This document shows, piece by piece, positions 4,987-5,064 of a stretch of 5,064 bases of DNA; positions within the stretch are counted from its first letter, which is position 1, and every line of letters begins with the position of its first letter. The stretch is taken from assembly GCA_946478915.1 (NCBI GenBank), contig CAMLER010000426.1, positions 1 to 5,064 of the forward strand, written 5' to 3'. The translations under genes and the position numbers were made by a program. Source of the stretch: an uncultured Chryseolinea sp. GTDB lineage: Bacteria; Bacteroidota; Bacteroidia; Cytophagales; Cyclobacteriaceae. A model generated the notes under the pieces. The model did no database searches, had not been told where the DNA came from, and saw nothing but the letters and a program-made list of their open reading frames with translations.

Positions 4987-5064
4987 ATAAACGCGTCCCC
5001 CCTTTATCGAATTGATCTGCTACAAACAGGAGGCTCCGAATGGAGCCAAATGCATTCAATGACA
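4987..5064. repeat. Palindrome-containing direct repeat, copy 2 (one hairpin), reaches the window edge
   Basis: This copy starts ataaacgcgt (4987-4996), matching copy 1 at 9 of 10 bases. Only 7 bp (ccccccT) then precede the shared ttatc, against 23 bp in copy 1. From 5010 to the end of the window it is identical to copy 1, including hairpin GGCTCC-gaat-GGAGCC (5032-5047). The first hairpin is absent, and the 16-bp length difference equals that hairpin exactly. The identity may continue beyond the window. Confidence 0.8.

Noticed and set aside
4832..5059. 75-codon open frame on the minus strand through the repeat region (MNAFGSIRSL...)
   Set aside because: Both its ends lie in the same direct repeat read in different frames, it has no recognisable domain, and the palindromes inside it explain the sequence better. 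The middle part is kept only as a possible remnant.
4838..5064. CRISPR array
   Set aside because: There are only two repeat copies, the spacer is far longer than a CRISPR spacer, the repeats carry internal palindromes and no cas genes are present.

Overview
The window most likely comes from a member of the Bacteroidota. This is inferred from three things. Start codons lack Shine-Dalgarno sequences. A small winged-helix regulator of a type I know from Bacteroidota is paired with a membrane protein. The right end carries dispersed palindromic 'ctacaaaca...ggctcc' repeats. GC content is moderate, roughly 45-48% by eye. No rRNA, tRNA, CRISPR array, integrase or intact insertion sequence is visible.

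Left half (1-2881): part of a sugar-acid catabolic locus. The 5' end of a four-carbon acid sugar kinase gene (DUF1537/OtnK-like) runs leftward off the window. Divergent from it is a two-gene operon. The first gene is a DenD-like NAD-dependent D-erythronate dehydrogenase. The second, overlapping it by 4 bp (GTGA), is a GntP-family sugar-acid:proton symporter. A coherent reading is import by the symporter, oxidation by the DenD-like enzyme, then (after an isomerase not seen here) phosphorylation by the kinase. The exact tetronate or branched sugar acid is not determined by the sequence. The leader or start of the kinase gene contains a degenerate heptamer tandem repeat that puts an in-frame stop after the only upstream ATG.

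Right half (2870-4655): three leftward genes. A 6-TM membrane protein and a 100-aa winged-helix regulator form a GTGA-overlapped pair. After a 97-bp gap comes a second membrane protein of unknown function (241 aa), whose 3' end overlaps gntP by 12 bp tail to tail. Near-identical inverted repeats with the same geometry (TACTTTG-N5-CAAAGTA) lie just upstream of both transcription units. I infer that these are operators for the regulator encoded between them, making the three genes a small regulon. This is the best candidate for an undescribed system in the window.

Right end (about 4656-5064): no convincing gene. It holds AT-rich intergenic DNA, then two copies of a repeat unit carrying 16-bp GGCTCC/GGAGCC hairpins. 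The two copies appear to differ by exactly one 16-bp hairpin.
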